A stretch of DNA of 64,000 nt from Bacteroidales bacterium (GCA_017455065.1 JAFTBU010000062.1:104912-168911), one strand, 5' to 3'. Positions 49,439 to 59,474 are shown, counted from the stretch's first letter. The notes: generated from the letters alone by a model not told the origin. Numbers and translations: made by a program.

Positions 49439-50868
49439 CATCTGTAGACCTGGGCACCTCCAAATTCGCCGTAGCCGTGGCGAAAGTGACCGGTGAGGAC
49501 GTACAGGTCATCTATTACGACGAGACTCCGGCGGACGGCATCCGCTACGGAGGAGTGTTCAACCCCAAACGTGCCTCGGTGCCTCTCAAGAAGGCGCTGG
49601 CCAAGGCCGAGGAGGAACTCGGCATCAAGATAATGCAGGTCGTGGTGGGACTCCCACGCTACGGCGTACGCCAGGAGATCGCTCCCGCCAAGATCGAGCG
49701 CAGCGACCCCGACGAATGCATCAGCCAGGAAGAAGTGGACAATCTCAAGCAGATCGCCCGCGACGAGTATCCCCTGGATGACGCCACCAAGGAGGAGATC
49801 TACGGGGTGGTCACCCAGTATTTCGCCACGGACGACATGATCCAGGCCACCGAGAGGGACGTCGTAGGAGCACCCAGCAGCATACTCGAGGGCACCTTCA
49901 AGGTGTTCGTGGGCTCGCAGAAACCCGCCTCCAACCTCGACAAGGTCATGAACGAAGTGGGGGTCGCCATCGCCCAGAGGTACTTCCTCCCCAACGCGGT
50001 GGGCAAGACGGTATTGTCCCGCCAGGAGATGGAGAACGGCGTCGCGCTGATCGAATTCGGCGGCGGCGTCACCTCTCTGACCATATACCAGGGCACCATC
50101 CTGCGTTACTACAACGCCATCCCCTTCGGAGGCAGGAGCATCACCGACGACATCAAGCACGAGTGCGGCTTCCAGGAGTCCCTGGCCGAGAATATAAAAC
50201 TGGCCTTCGGCGCCTGCATGCCCGACAGGCTCCAGTCCATGACCGAGAAGGTCATCCAGATAGACGACGAGGAGGACGGCACCAGCCAGCAGCTTCCTGT
50301 CAAATACCTTTCCGAAATCATCACCTGCCGCGCCAAGGAAATCATCAACGCCATGCTCTTCATGATCCAGAAGAGCGGCTACGGCGACCGTCTCCGCAAC
50401 GGAGTGGTGCTGACCGGCGGCGGCGCCAACCTCGTGAACCTTTCCAACTATATCAAGGAGCTTTCCGGGTACAATGTCCGCATCGGCTATCCCCGCATCA
50501 GCAACCTCTCCGTCTCGGGCTGCCACGGCATCGAAGAGACCGGGGCGGTGGCATCGGTGGCCATGATCCATTGGTCCTCTGAAGACCCGCACCTCAACTG
50601 CATAATGACAGAGGAAGAGGCGGCAGAAGCGACTGCGGTCACGGATGCGGCAGCCTCCAGGAGCGCCGGAGCCAGCCTCGACGACCCCGAAGGTCTCAAA
50701 GGCACCGTCTTCGGAGCCGTGGACCAGGAGGTGGTCTCCCCCGGCAAACGCAAGAAGGAAAAGGAAGGCAAGCCCCGCAGGTCACTGCTCTGGGGACGCA
50801 AGATCAAGGACAGCCTGGGCAACATGATAGACAGCACCGTAGGCAATTTGTATGACACAATGGAATAA
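49420..50868 (+). CDS. ftsA: cell division protein FtsA
   Basis: Actin-like ATPase (482 residues) that tethers FtsZ to the membrane. Phosphate-1 region ASVDLGTSKFAVAVA, phosphate-2 VALIEFGGGVTSLTIY and the adenosine motif NGVVLTGGGANLVNL are clear. A C-terminal extension of about 85 residues, rich in Ala/Ser and then Lys/Arg, ends in a short amphipathic stretch (IKDSLGNMIDSTVGN) that may be the membrane-targeting helix. It overlaps ftsQ by 19 bases; ftsZ starts nine bases after the stop. Confidence 0.96.
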   Translation: MQERYIASVDLGTSKFAVAVAKVTGEDVQVIYYDETPADGIRYGGVFNPKRASVPLKKALAKAEEELGIKIMQVVVGLPRYGVRQEIAPAKIERSDPDECISQEEVDNLKQIARDEYPLDDATKEEIYGVVTQYFATDDMIQATERDVVGAPSSILEGTFKVFVGSQKPASNLDKVMNEVGVAIAQRYFLPNAVGKTVLSRQEMENGVALIEFGGGVTSLTIYQGTILRYYNAIPFGGRSITDDIKHECGFQESLAENIKLAFGACMPDRLQSMTEKVIQIDDEEDGTSQQLPVKYLSEIITCRAKEIINAMLFMIQKSGYGDRLRNGVVLTGGGANLVNLSNYIKELSGYNVRIGYPRISNLSVSGCHGIEETGAVASVAMIHWSSEDPHLNCIMTEEEAAEATAVTDAAASRSAGASLDDPEGLKGTVFGAVDQEVVSPGKRKKEKEGKPRRSLLWGRKIKDSLGNMIDSTVGNLYDTME

Positions 50869-50877
50869 AGGAGAGAT

Positions 50878-52113
50878 ATGATGGACGACAATATGATAAT
50901 AGCCCCCCCTGATTGGGCTACCAGCGACGAGATAATCAAAGTCCTCGGCGTGGGAGGCGGCGGATGCAACGCCGTCACTTACATGTACAACCTCGGCATC
51001 AAGGGATGCAGCTTCGTGGTCTGCAACACGGACGCCCAGGCGCTCCAGCGCAGCAGCGTCCCCATGAAACTCCAGATGGGCCAGGGTCTGGGAGCCGGCA
51101 CCGATCCCATCAAGGGACGCAACGCCGCCCTGGACAGCCAGGACCAGATCCAGAACATCCTGGACAAGAACACCCGCATGCTCTTCATCACCGCCGGCAT
51201 GGGAGGAGGCACCGGCACCGGTGCGACCCCCGTGATTGCCAAGATGTCCAAGGACAAGGGCATACTCACCGTGGGCGTGGTCACCCTGCCTTTCCGCAAC
51301 GAGGGCAGCGAAGTGCTCTCCAGGGCCATAGACGGCATCCATGAGCTGGAGAAGAATGTGGACAGCCTGCTCATCATCAACAACGAGAAGCTCTACGAGT
51401 ATTTCGGGGACCTGCTCATCCAGGACGCCTTCCCCAAGGCCGACGAGGTGCTCGCCACCGCAGTCAGGGGCATCATCGAGATCATCAAGAAGCCCGGTTA
51501 CATCAACGTGGACTTCGAGGACGTGAAGACCATGATGAAAGGCAGCGGCATGGCCCTCATGGGCTGTGGTACCGGCAGCGGCCCCGACCGTATCGACCAG
51601 GCAGTCAAAGAGGCCTTCGAGTCTCCCCTGCTCAACGATTTCGACCTGAAGACCGCCAAGAACGTGCTCATCAACATCACCACCGGCAACAACGAGAAGG
51701 GTCTGAAGATGAACGACCTCAACCTCATCAATCAGAGGATCAGCGAGCACACCGGCAACGCCAACAATTTCAAGCGCGGACTCATCTGGGACGACGATCC
51801 CGAAATCGGCGACACCATCCACATCACCGCCATCGCCACCGGCTTCAAGTTCAACAGCCTCATCGGCCCCGACATCAACCTGGGCAACATCATCCGCATC
51901 CCCAAGGACTTCGTCTATGACAAGAACGAGATGGCCCGCACGGACGGCATCATCCTGTACGAGAACACCAGCTCGCACATAGGCTACAGCACCAAGGAGA
52001 ACCTGCGCATATTCGATTTCGACCTCGACCAGAAGCCCGCTCTCGTGGTTTCCGTGGGCGAGAGCCTCTCCGAGCTCGAGAACGTACCAGCCATAAGGAG
52101 GAACCAGCAATGA
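50878..52113 (+). CDS. ftsZ: cell division GTPase FtsZ
   Basis: Tubulin homologue forming the Z-ring, 411 residues. The N-terminal VLGVGGGGCNAVTYM, the tubulin signature GGGTGTGATP (about 110-119), and the T7 region NDFDLKTAKNVLIN are intact. The C-terminal linker is short, and the protein ends in a conserved-peptide-like VPAIRRNQQ that should bind FtsA. Its TGA overlaps the gltX ATG (ATGA), an uncommon neighbour. Confidence 0.97.
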   Translation: MMDDNMIIAPPDWATSDEIIKVLGVGGGGCNAVTYMYNLGIKGCSFVVCNTDAQALQRSSVPMKLQMGQGLGAGTDPIKGRNAALDSQDQIQNILDKNTRMLFITAGMGGGTGTGATPVIAKMSKDKGILTVGVVTLPFRNEGSEVLSRAIDGIHELEKNVDSLLIINNEKLYEYFGDLLIQDAFPKADEVLATAVRGIIEIIKKPGYINVDFEDVKTMMKGSGMALMGCGTGSGPDRIDQAVKEAFESPLLNDFDLKTAKNVLINITTGNNEKGLKMNDLNLINQRISEHTGNANNFKRGLIWDDDPEIGDTIHITAIATGFKFNSLIGPDINLGNIIRIPKDFVYDKNEMARTDGIILYENTSSHIGYSTKENLRIFDFDLDQKPALVVSVGESLSELENVPAIRRNQQ

Positions 52114-53735
52114 AGACAAGAGTAAGATTCGCCCCTTCCCCCACCGGTCCCCTCCACATGGGAGGCGTCCGCACCGCTCTGTACAATTATCTCTATGCCA
52201 AGCAGCACGGAGGTGATTTCATCCTCCGCATCGAGGATACCGACTCCCACCGTTTCGTACCCGGAGCCGAGGAATATATCATCGAGGCCCTGAGATGGTG
52301 CGGCATCACCCCCGACGAGGGCGTGGATGAGAACGGCAAGGTCGTCGAGCAGGCATCGGAGCGGCATCCCCATGCCCCGTACCGCCAGAGCCAGAGGCGC
52401 AGCATCTACCGCAAATACGCCGAGCAGCTGGTAGCCTCGGGACACGCCTACTACGCCTTCGACAGCGCGGAGTCCCTGGAGAAGGAAAGGGCCGCCGCCG
52501 AGAGCGCGGGCGAGACATTCATCTATAGCTGCGCCACCCGCGGCAAGATGCGCAACTCACTGACCCTCAGCAAAGAAGAGACAGCCAGGCTGCTCCGCGA
52601 GACCTCCGACTGGACAGTGCGTTTCAAGATGCCCGAAGACACCGTGGTCAAGATGGACGACCTGATTCGCGGACATATAGAAGTGAACACTTCCACCCTG
52701 GACGACAAGGTACTCTGGAAGAGGGCTGACGAACTGCCCACCTACCATCTTGCGAACATCGTGGACGACCACCTGATGGAAATCACCGAGGTCATACGCG
52801 GTGAAGAGTGGCTGCCCTCGCTGCCCCTCCACTACCTGCTCTACGAGGCCTTCGGCTGGAGCGGCACCCGCCCCCGTTTCGCACATCTCCCCCTGCTCCT
52901 CAAGCCCGTCGGCAACGGCAAGCTGAGCAAGAGGGACGGCGACAAGATGGGTTTCCCGGTGTTCCCACTGAACTGGGTGAACTCCGAGGGCGAGACCTAT
53001 CACGGCTATCGTGAGGACGGTTATTTCCCCGAGGCTTTCGTCAATCTGCTGGCCATGCTGGGATGGAACCCCGGCACCGAGCAGGAGCTGTTCAGCCTTC
53101 AGGAGCTGGTGGAGAGTTTCTCCATCGACAAGGTGAGCAAGTCCGGAGCCAAGTTCAATCCCGACAAGGCCCGCTGGTTCAACAAAGAGTATCTGAGGAT
53201 GAAGGACGACGCAGAACTCGCCGCCCTGTTCATGCCCATTCTGGAAGGCAAGGGCATCAAGGCCGATGCGGATTTCGTCCGGAGGGTCGTGAGCCTGATC
53301 AAGGAAAGGGCGACCTTCGTCTCCGATTTCTGGACCATAGCCTCATATCTTTTCATAGCCCCTTCGGAATTCGGAAAATACGGGGTCAAGCCCGGCGCCG
53401 CGTCAGAGAAACCCGCGGACGCTTCCCGTCCGGCCGATCCCAGGGCCAAAGTCTATGACGACGCGGCCACCTTTCCCTTCCTGGCAAAGGATGTGGACAA
53501 ATTCTGGAAGAGCGAGATCTGCGAAGCCGCTCAAGATGCGCTGAGCAGCGCTGATGCGGCCACCCTTGAAGATTATATCAGGGAGAAGGGCCTGCCCATG
53601 GGCAAGGTCATGAACTGCATACGTCTGGTCCTCACCGGAGCTTCCAGCGGACTCGGCATAGCCGACATCCTGGGCTTCATAGGCAAGGACGAGGCTCTCG
53701 CGCGCATGGAGTACGCGAAGCAGAGACTAGGCTAA
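52110..53735 (+). CDS. gltX: glutamyl-tRNA synthetase
   Basis: Class I aminoacyl-tRNA synthetase charging tRNA-Glu; 541 residues. The HIGH-type motif is PSPTGPLHMGG (9-19) and the KMSKS-type motif KLSKR (271-275). A low-complexity Ala/Pro/Asp insertion lies near residues 430-450 in the anticodon-binding region, making it somewhat longer than usual. It overlaps ftsZ by four bases, so its translation is tied to the division cluster, and overlaps convergent truB by nine bases. Confidence 0.95.
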   Translation: MKTRVRFAPSPTGPLHMGGVRTALYNYLYAKQHGGDFILRIEDTDSHRFVPGAEEYIIEALRWCGITPDEGVDENGKVVEQASERHPHAPYRQSQRRSIYRKYAEQLVASGHAYYAFDSAESLEKERAAAESAGETFIYSCATRGKMRNSLTLSKEETARLLRETSDWTVRFKMPEDTVVKMDDLIRGHIEVNTSTLDDKVLWKRADELPTYHLANIVDDHLMEITEVIRGEEWLPSLPLHYLLYEAFGWSGTRPRFAHLPLLLKPVGNGKLSKRDGDKMGFPVFPLNWVNSEGETYHGYREDGYFPEAFVNLLAMLGWNPGTEQELFSLQELVESFSIDKVSKSGAKFNPDKARWFNKEYLRMKDDAELAALFMPILEGKGIKADADFVRRVVSLIKERATFVSDFWTIASYLFIAPSEFGKYGVKPGAASEKPADASRPADPRAKVYDDAATFPFLAKDVDKFWKSEICEAAQDALSSADAATLEDYIREKGLPMGKVMNCIRLVLTGASSGLGIADILGFIGKDEALARMEYAKQRLG

Positions 53736-54548
53736 CAGGGCGAGCACTTCCTCCAGGGACAGCGCATCAGAAATGGTGAAACCGCCGTTGGCGGTGCGGC
53801 GCAGCGAGCTCAGGAAGGCTCCGCTGCCCAGCGCCTCCCCCATATCCCTCGCAAGGGAACGGATGTAGGTCCCTTTCGAACAATCCACCCTTATCATCGC
53901 CGTCGGCAGCTCGTAACCCGAGATGTCGGCGACGTTGATCCTTGATGACCTGCCGTCCGCCGCTTCGAGGACAGGCAGTTCAGGCCGCGGGAGGTAGCGC
54001 TCCAGGGCAAGGGAATAGATTTCCACTGTATTAGACTGCAGTATGTCGCCCGGATCGAAGGGGATGCCTTGGAGACGGGCCTGCTTGAGGAGTTTGCGGG
54101 CGGTCTCGTAGGCGCGCACGCCGTCCACGGATTTGGCGCTGAAAAGAGGAGCCACCTGCTGCTGCACACCGACGAACGAGGGCAGCATCGCGCGCACGCT
54201 CTCCTCCGACACTCCGTCCAGGGGGCAGAGGCGCTCAATGTCCTTCTCGAGGTCGTAGGAAGCGGTGACCGCGCCGAAAGTGACCCCGGCCAGATACTGC
54301 TTGGGGGAACGCTGGAGCTCCTCGGCCCGCTTGGTGGCGGCGCCTATGCACACCAGGAGTATCCCGGTGGCGAGGGGGTCCAGGGTTCCGGCGTGGCCTA
54401 TCTTGAGATTCTTCTTGCCGAAATGGCGTATCGCCGCATACTTGACCTTGCGGATGACGTCGGCGGAAGTCCAGCGATAGGGTTTGTCAATCGGCAGGAC
54501 TATCCCCTGAGGGTAATCTTCGATATTGTGGGAAAACGGCTCCTGCAC
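53727..54548 (-). CDS. truB: tRNA pseudouridine-55 synthase
   Basis: Makes pseudouridine 55 in the T loop of tRNAs; 273 residues. Catalytic Asp57 lies in GHAGTLDPLATG, followed by KQYLAGVTFGAVTASYD and the later RVDCSKGTYIRSLARD. The start is GTG, directly abutting the rpiB stop (TAAGTG). The C-terminus carries no extra PUA domain, as expected at this length. Confidence 0.96.
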   Translation of the reverse strand: MQEPFSHNIEDYPQGIVLPIDKPYRWTSADVIRKVKYAAIRHFGKKNLKIGHAGTLDPLATGILLVCIGAATKRAEELQRSPKQYLAGVTFGAVTASYDLEKDIERLCPLDGVSEESVRAMLPSFVGVQQQVAPLFSAKSVDGVRAYETARKLLKQARLQGIPFDPGDILQSNTVEIYSLALERYLPRPELPVLEAADGRSSRINVADISGYELPTAMIRVDCSKGTYIRSLARDMGEALGSGAFLSSLRRTANGGFTISDALSLEEVLALLA

Positions 54549-54980
54549 TTAGCGGACGGGGATTTTTTCGATTCTCCGCTGATGGCGTCCGCCCTCGAAA
54601 CGGGCTTCGAGCCAGGTCCGGACGCAGCTCACCGCCATGCGATAGGAGATGAAGCGGGCGGGAAGGACCAGCACATTGGCATCATTATGCTCCTTGACCA
54701 GGGCCGCCACGGCGGTGTTCCAGGCGAGGCCGGCGCGGATGGGAGCGTGGTGGTTCAGAGTCATCGCCATGCCGTTTCCGGTGCCGCAGATCGCAATCCC
54801 CTTCTCCACTTCTCCGGAGCCGACTGCCTCGGCGAGGGGATGGGCAAAATCCGCATAATCACAGCTTTGGTCGCTGTCAGTGCCGAAATTCACCACTTCG
54901 TGACCCTTGGAGAGAAGATAACTTATGAGTCTGGTCTTGTAGTCGAGACCTGCGTGGTCGCTGCATATGCCTATTTTCAT
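54549..54980 (-). CDS. rpiB: ribose 5-phosphate isomerase B
   Basis: Interconverts ribose 5-phosphate and ribulose 5-phosphate; 143 residues. Catalytic Cys65 lies in GIAICGTGNGMAM, with SDHAG at 7-11 and NHHAPIRAGLAW following. The LacAB_rpiB family also contains allose or galactose-6-phosphate isomerases; the single, isolated gene next to truB favours the housekeeping RpiB. Divergent to the pectin operon with mirror-image -7 boxes between them. Confidence 0.93.
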   Translation of the reverse strand: MKIGICSDHAGLDYKTRLISYLLSKGHEVVNFGTDSDQSCDYADFAHPLAEAVGSGEVEKGIAICGTGNGMAMTLNHHAPIRAGLAWNTAVAALVKEHNDANVLVLPARFISYRMAVSCVRTWLEARFEGGRHQRRIEKIPVR

Positions 54981-55000
54981 GACGAGAGATTTTTGTTCTA

Positions 55001-55008
55001 CAAATATA
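55001..55008 (-). promoter_or_regulatory. putative -7 box of rpiB-truB promoter
   Basis: TATATTTG on the minus strand, 20 bases before the rpiB ATG. With one flanking pair it forms the left half of a perfect 10-bp inverted repeat (54999-55008 with 55030-55039). Confidence 0.5.
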
Positions 55009-55029
55009 GCATTAAAGATAATAAATTCA

Positions 55030-55037
55030 TATATTTG
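55030..55037 (+). promoter_or_regulatory. putative -7 box of the pectin operon promoter
   Basis: TATATTTG, 40 bases before the GH28 ATG, the mirror image of the rpiB box 21 bases away. No -33 TTTG is evident. Confidence 0.5.
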
Positions 55038-55077
55038 TATGATTAGCGATTAGTCTGACCACTTTGATTTATTAACC

Positions 55078-56592
55078 ATGAAATCATTTACAACCATCTC
55101 AAAAATCGTTGCCGCCCTGGGTCTGGTATCGCTCATGGCTTGCAGCGGCCCCAAGAATGAATTTGCCTACCTGTACAAGGACGTCCCCTTCGAGATGCCC
55201 CAGGTGCAGAGACCTGTCATCCCCGCCCTCAGTGTCAGCATCACTGATTTCGGTGCCGTCGGAGACGGTATCGTCCTCAACACCAAAGCTTTCGCAGACG
55301 CTATCGAGCACCTTTCCCAGAAAGGCGGCGGACATCTTGTCCTGCCTGCCGGCATCTGGCGCACCGGCCCCATCGAGCTCAAGAGCAACATCGACCTGCA
55401 CGTCACCCATGACGCCATCCTGCTCTTCGACTCGGCCATCGAAAACCAGATCATGGTCCACAGCGACATCATGGGTGTCTCGAATTTCAAATATGAATCC
55501 CCCATCCACGCAGAATACGCAAAGAACGTCTCCATTACCGGAGGCGGCGTGATCGATGGCAACGGACAGGATTGGAGACCCCTCAAGAAAGAGAAGGTCA
55601 CCGAGAAGGAATGGGCCCAGAGGCTCGCTTCCGGCGGTTCCGTCAATGCGGCAGGCAATGTCTGGTATCCCGAGGCCACCCAGCCGGCTCCCGGCCAGAG
55701 GGGAATGGCTCCCGATCCCAACCGCAAGCCCAGTCTCAGCAGCGGCCGTCCCACCCTGGTCGACCTGCGCGAGTGCGAGAACGTCCTGCTGGAGGACTGC
55801 CTCTTCCAGAATTCTCCTTTCTGGAACCTGCATCCCCTGCTCTGCAAGAACGTCATCATCAACAACGTGACCGTACGCAACCCGGATTGGGCTCAGAACG
55901 GTGACGGACTCGACGTCGAATCCTGCGAGAACGTCCTCATTGTCAATTCCACCTTCGACTGCGGCGACGACGGCATTTGCATCAAGTCCGGCGCCAATGA
56001 GATGGGCCGCAAGAGGGGCCGTCCCAGCAAGAACATCCTCGTGGACGGCTGCACCGTATATCACGGCCACGGCGGCTTTGTCGTGGGTTCCGAGATGAGC
56101 GGCGGCGTGGAGAACATCAAAGTGACCAACTGCCGTTTCCTCGGCACCGACGTAGGTCTCCGCTTCAAGAGCACCAGGGGCCGCGGCGGCGTCGTGCGTA
56201 ACATCTACGCAGAAAACATCTACATGACCGACATCGTCACCGAGTGCATACTCTTCGACCTCTTCTACGGCGGACAGTCAGCCGTGGAGCTCCTCGAGTC
56301 CGGCCGCGAAACCACCACTCCCGTCGCCCACCCCGTCGATGAGACCACTCCCCAGTTCAGGGACATCTACATCAAGGATATCGTCTGCAACGGCGCCCGC
56401 AGGGCCATGCATTTCAACGGACTTCCCGAAATGCCCGTGGAGAACATCAACATCTCCGACTGCGTGATCACCTCCCAGATCGGCATCCAGCTCAGCTGCA
56501 GCAAGGACATCACCATCAAGAACGTGAAGGTCACCGCAGCCCTGGGCGAGCCCGTCATCACTTCCAACGTCGAAAATCTTATTATCGAATAA
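55078..56592 (+). CDS. GH28 family pectin glycoside hydrolase, lipoprotein
   Basis: Right-handed beta-helix glycosidase of 504 residues, predicted to hydrolyse galacturonosyl linkages in pectin. It has a lipobox (LVSLMAC, Cys22). The four GH28 landmarks are present: NPDW (268-271) with Asp270, GDDG (296-299), GHGG (330-333) and RFKS (362-365, RIK-type). An N-terminal [10 protein letters not shown] segment is the usual start of the helix. First gene of the uronate operon; GH105 begins four bases later. Homogalacturonan versus rhamnogalacturonan or xylogalacturonan specificity is not resolved. Confidence 0.92.
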   Translation: MKSFTTISKIVAALGLVSLMACSGPKNEFAYLYKDVPFEMPQVQRPVIPALSVSITDFGAVGDGIVLNTKAFADAIEHLSQKGGGHLVLPAGIWRTGPIELKSNIDLHVTHDAILLFDSAIENQIMVHSDIMGVSNFKYESPIHAEYAKNVSITGGGVIDGNGQDWRPLKKEKVTEKEWAQRLASGGSVNAAGNVWYPEATQPAPGQRGMAPDPNRKPSLSSGRPTLVDLRECENVLLEDCLFQNSPFWNLHPLLCKNVIINNVTVRNPDWAQNGDGLDVESCENVLIVNSTFDCGDDGICIKSGANEMGRKRGRPSKNILVDGCTVYHGHGGFVVGSEMSGGVENIKVTNCRFLGTDVGLRFKSTRGRGGVVRNIYAENIYMTDIVTECILFDLFYGGQSAVELLESGRETTTPVAHPVDETTPQFRDIYIKDIVCNGARRAMHFNGLPEMPVENINISDCVITSQIGIQLSCSKDITIKNVKVTAALGEPVITSNVENLIIE

Positions 56593-56596
56593 CAGT

Positions 56597-57781
56597 ATGA
56601 AGAAACTACTCATCGCACTTGCAGGAATCGCTCTGCTCGCATCCTGCGCCAAGGAGGAGCCAATGTCCCTCAAGATGATCAGGTCCCAGATGACCAGGGC
56701 AAACGGCGATCCGACCTATCTGGACTATGCAAACGGACACTTCAGATGGAATTACACTCCCGGACTCGAGCTCCGTTCGTACCTCGATGCATACGAGGTG
56801 TACGGAAAGCAGGAGATCTACGATTTCGTGAAGGCATGGTACGATAAGGCCGTAAATGAAGACGGAACCATCAACACATACTCGGTCAGCACTTACAGCA
56901 CCGACCTCATCTGCCCCGCGAAGTCCCTGTTCTATTTCTATGACAAGACAGGCGAAGAGAAATACCGCAAAGCCATCGAGCTGGTGAAGACCCAGATCGA
57001 CGGACAGCCCCGTACTTCCGGCGGCGCATTCTGGCACAAACTCCGCTATCCCCACCAGGTATGGCTGGACGGCGTGTACATGGCAGAGCCCTTCTACGTG
57101 GAGTATGCCAACCGTTTCCTCAAGGGCGAAGAGCAGCTCAAGGCCTATGACGAGATCGTGAACGAATTCGTCATCGCAGCCAAATACACCTACGATCCCG
57201 TCACACACCTCTACCGCCACGCTTGGGACGAGTCCCACAGCCAGTTCTGGTGCAATCCCGAGACCGGACAGTCCCAGCACTGCTGGGGCCGCGCCCTCGG
57301 CTGGTACTGCATGGCACTGAACGACGTGCTGGATGAGCTCCCCGCCACTTACGCCCGCCGTCAGGAGCTGATCGACATCCTGCGCCAGATCTGCGCCGAG
57401 CTGCCCAAGTGGGCCGACCCTGCCACCGGAGTGTGGTACCAGGTGCTCGACCAGCCCGGCCGCGAGGGCAACTACCTCGAGGCTACCTGCTCAGTGATGT
57501 TCAGCTACACCTTCCTGAAGGGCATACGCCTGGGCTTCCTGGACAAGGAGCTCCTGCCTTACGCAAAGGATCTGTACGCAAAGGTCGTCAAGGAGTTCAT
57601 CTCCACCGATGAAAACGGCCTGATCAGCCTCGAGAAGTGCTGCTCCGTCGGAGGTCTCGGCGGCAACGGCAACCGTATGGGCGACTTCGCATACTACCTC
57701 AGCGAGCCCATCCGTCCCAACGACTCCAAGGGCGTAGGTCCCTTCGTCTGGGCATCCCTCGAAATGGAAAGACTCAAATAA
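56597..57781 (+). CDS. GH105 unsaturated uronyl (rhamnogalacturonyl) hydrolase, lipoprotein
   Basis: An alpha6/alpha6-barrel hydrolase of 394 residues that releases the 4,5-unsaturated uronic acid left by pectate or RG lyases. Lipobox LLASC (Cys17). Family features are the aspartate in WLDGVYMAEPF (D158), HAWDESHSQFW and CWGRALGWY. GH105 is favoured over the related GH88 by overall resemblance to YteR-like enzymes. Its product rearranges to 4-deoxy-5-ketouronate, the substrate of KduI encoded two genes downstream. Confidence 0.9.
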   Translation: MKKLLIALAGIALLASCAKEEPMSLKMIRSQMTRANGDPTYLDYANGHFRWNYTPGLELRSYLDAYEVYGKQEIYDFVKAWYDKAVNEDGTINTYSVSTYSTDLICPAKSLFYFYDKTGEEKYRKAIELVKTQIDGQPRTSGGAFWHKLRYPHQVWLDGVYMAEPFYVEYANRFLKGEEQLKAYDEIVNEFVIAAKYTYDPVTHLYRHAWDESHSQFWCNPETGQSQHCWGRALGWYCMALNDVLDELPATYARRQELIDILRQICAELPKWADPATGVWYQVLDQPGREGNYLEATCSVMFSYTFLKGIRLGFLDKELLPYAKDLYAKVVKEFISTDENGLISLEKCCSVGGLGGNGNRMGDFAYYLSEPIRPNDSKGVGPFVWASLEMERLK

Positions 57782-57809
57782 AATCAAACAATAACTCAAC
57801 ACGTTAATC

Positions 57810-58616
57810 ATGGCAAAAAATCAATTCTCACTCGAAGGTAAGAATGCCTGGATCACCGGAGCTTCTTACGGTATCGGATTCAACATCGCCAAGGCTTTTG
57901 TCGGAGCCGGCATCAAAAACATCATCTTCAACGATATAAATGAAGCCGCTCTCGAGCGCGGTCTGGCCAACTACAAGGAAGCCGGCATCGAGAACGTCAA
58001 GGGATATGTCTGCGACGTCACCAAGGAAGACGACGTGAAGGCTCTCGTGGAGAAGATCCACGCCGAGGTCGGCCCCATCGACATCCTCGTCAACAACGCA
58101 GGTATCATCAAGCGCATCCCCATGCACGAGATGAAGAGGGCTGAGTTCCAGCAGGTCATCGACATCGACCTCGTGGGACCGTTCATCGTTTCCTCCGCAG
58201 TGCTCCCCGAAATGATGGAGCGCAGGGAAGGCAAGATCATCAACATCTGCTCCATGATGTCCGAGCTCGGCCGTGAGACCGTCTCCGCTTATGCAGCAGC
58301 CAAGGGCGGACTCAAGATGCTCACCCGCAACATCTGCTCCGAGTACGGCTCCTACAACATCCAGTGCAACGGTATCGGACCCGGCTACATCGCCACTCCC
58401 CAGACCGCTCCCCTTCGCGAGAAGCAGCCCGACGGACGCCGTCATCCTTTCGACAGCTTCATCTGCGCCAAGACTCCCGCAGGACGCTGGCTTGAGCCCG
58501 AAGAGCTCGGCGGCCCCGCAGTCTTCCTCGCTTCCCACGCTTCGGATGCAGTCAACGGACACATCCTCTATGTCGACGGCGGTATCCTCGCCTACATCGG
58601 AAAACAACCCGAATAA
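57810..58616 (+). CDS. kduD: SDR dehydrogenase, 2-deoxy-D-gluconate 3-dehydrogenase / KduD type
   Basis: Short-chain dehydrogenase of 268 residues. NAD(P)-binding TGASYGIG (16-23), NNAG, and the catalytic YAAAK (Tyr161, Lys165) are intact; a Ser lies in NICSMMSEL. In the uronate pathway KduD reduces 3-deoxy-D-glycero-2,5-hexodiulosonate to 2-keto-3-deoxygluconate, and the adjacent kduI supports this; annotation as gluconate 5-dehydrogenase is the alternative. It lies 28 bases after GH105 and 12 before kduI. Confidence 0.88.
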   Translation: MAKNQFSLEGKNAWITGASYGIGFNIAKAFVGAGIKNIIFNDINEAALERGLANYKEAGIENVKGYVCDVTKEDDVKALVEKIHAEVGPIDILVNNAGIIKRIPMHEMKRAEFQQVIDIDLVGPFIVSSAVLPEMMERREGKIINICSMMSELGRETVSAYAAAKGGLKMLTRNICSEYGSYNIQCNGIGPGYIATPQTAPLREKQPDGRRHPFDSFICAKTPAGRWLEPEELGGPAVFLASHASDAVNGHILYVDGGILAYIGKQPE

Positions 58617-58628
58617 TCCCATCCGGCC

Positions 58629-59474
58629 ATGGCAAAGATCAACTGCACAGTACGTCAGGCATCAAGCAACCTGGATGCCAAGCATTATGATACCGCTCGT
58701 CTCCGCGAGGAATATCTCGTGGAGAACGTAATGGTCCCCGATGAGATCAACATGGTCTATTCCATGTTCGACCGCATCATCACCGGCGGCGCCGTCCCCG
58801 TGAAGCATGAGCTCAAGCTCGAGGCTCCCGAGATCCTACGCGCCGACTATTTCACCCAGCGCCGTGAGATCGGTATCTTCAACGTCGGCGGCCCCGGCAC
58901 CGTGCAGGTGGGCGACGACGCTTACCATCTCGAGTACAAGGAGGCCATCTATGTAGGCCGCGGCGACCGTCACGTCATCTTCAAGAGCGACGATCCCGAG
59001 CACCCCGCACACTTCTATTTCTGCTCCGCCACCGCACATCGCGAGACCGGCGTGAAGAAAGTCACCAAGAAGGACGCAGTCGTGATGCATCTCGGAAGCC
59101 TCGAGGAGGCCAACGAGCGCACCATCAACAGGCTCCTTGTCAAGGAAGTCGTGCCTTGCTGCCAGCTCCAGATGGGTATGACCGAGCTCGCTCCCGGTTC
59201 CACTTGGAACACCATGCCCGCCCACACCCACAACCGCCGCATGGAGGTTTACTTCTACTTCGAGGTTCCCGAGGGAGACGCAGTCTGCCACTTCATGGGA
59301 GAGCCTCAGGAGACACGTCATATCTGGATGCACAACGAGCAGTCCGTGATTTCTCCCCAGTGGAGCATCCACTCTGCCTGCGCCACCCGCAACTACACCT
59401 TCATCTGGGGCATGTGCGGTGAGAATGACGACTACAACGATATGGATTGGTGCGCTACAAAAGACCTCAAGTAA
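58629..59474 (+). CDS. kduI: 5-dehydro-4-deoxy-D-glucuronate isomerase
   Basis: Cupin isomerase (281 residues) that converts 5-keto-4-deoxyuronate to 3-deoxy-D-glycero-2,5-hexodiulosonate. The zinc-binding cupin motif is PAHTHNRRMEVYFYF in the C-terminal half; an N-terminal cupin copy includes NVGGPGTVQVGDDAY. Length and motif agree with KduI. Its TAA overlaps the ATG of the DUF4861 gene by one base (TAATG). Confidence 0.95.
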   Translation: MAKINCTVRQASSNLDAKHYDTARLREEYLVENVMVPDEINMVYSMFDRIITGGAVPVKHELKLEAPEILRADYFTQRREIGIFNVGGPGTVQVGDDAYHLEYKEAIYVGRGDRHVIFKSDDPEHPAHFYFCSATAHRETGVKKVTKKDAVVMHLGSLEEANERTINRLLVKEVVPCCQLQMGMTELAPGSTWNTMPAHTHNRRMEVYFYFEVPEGDAVCHFMGEPQETRHIWMHNEQSVISPQWSIHSACATRNYTFIWGMCGENDDYNDMDWCATKDLK

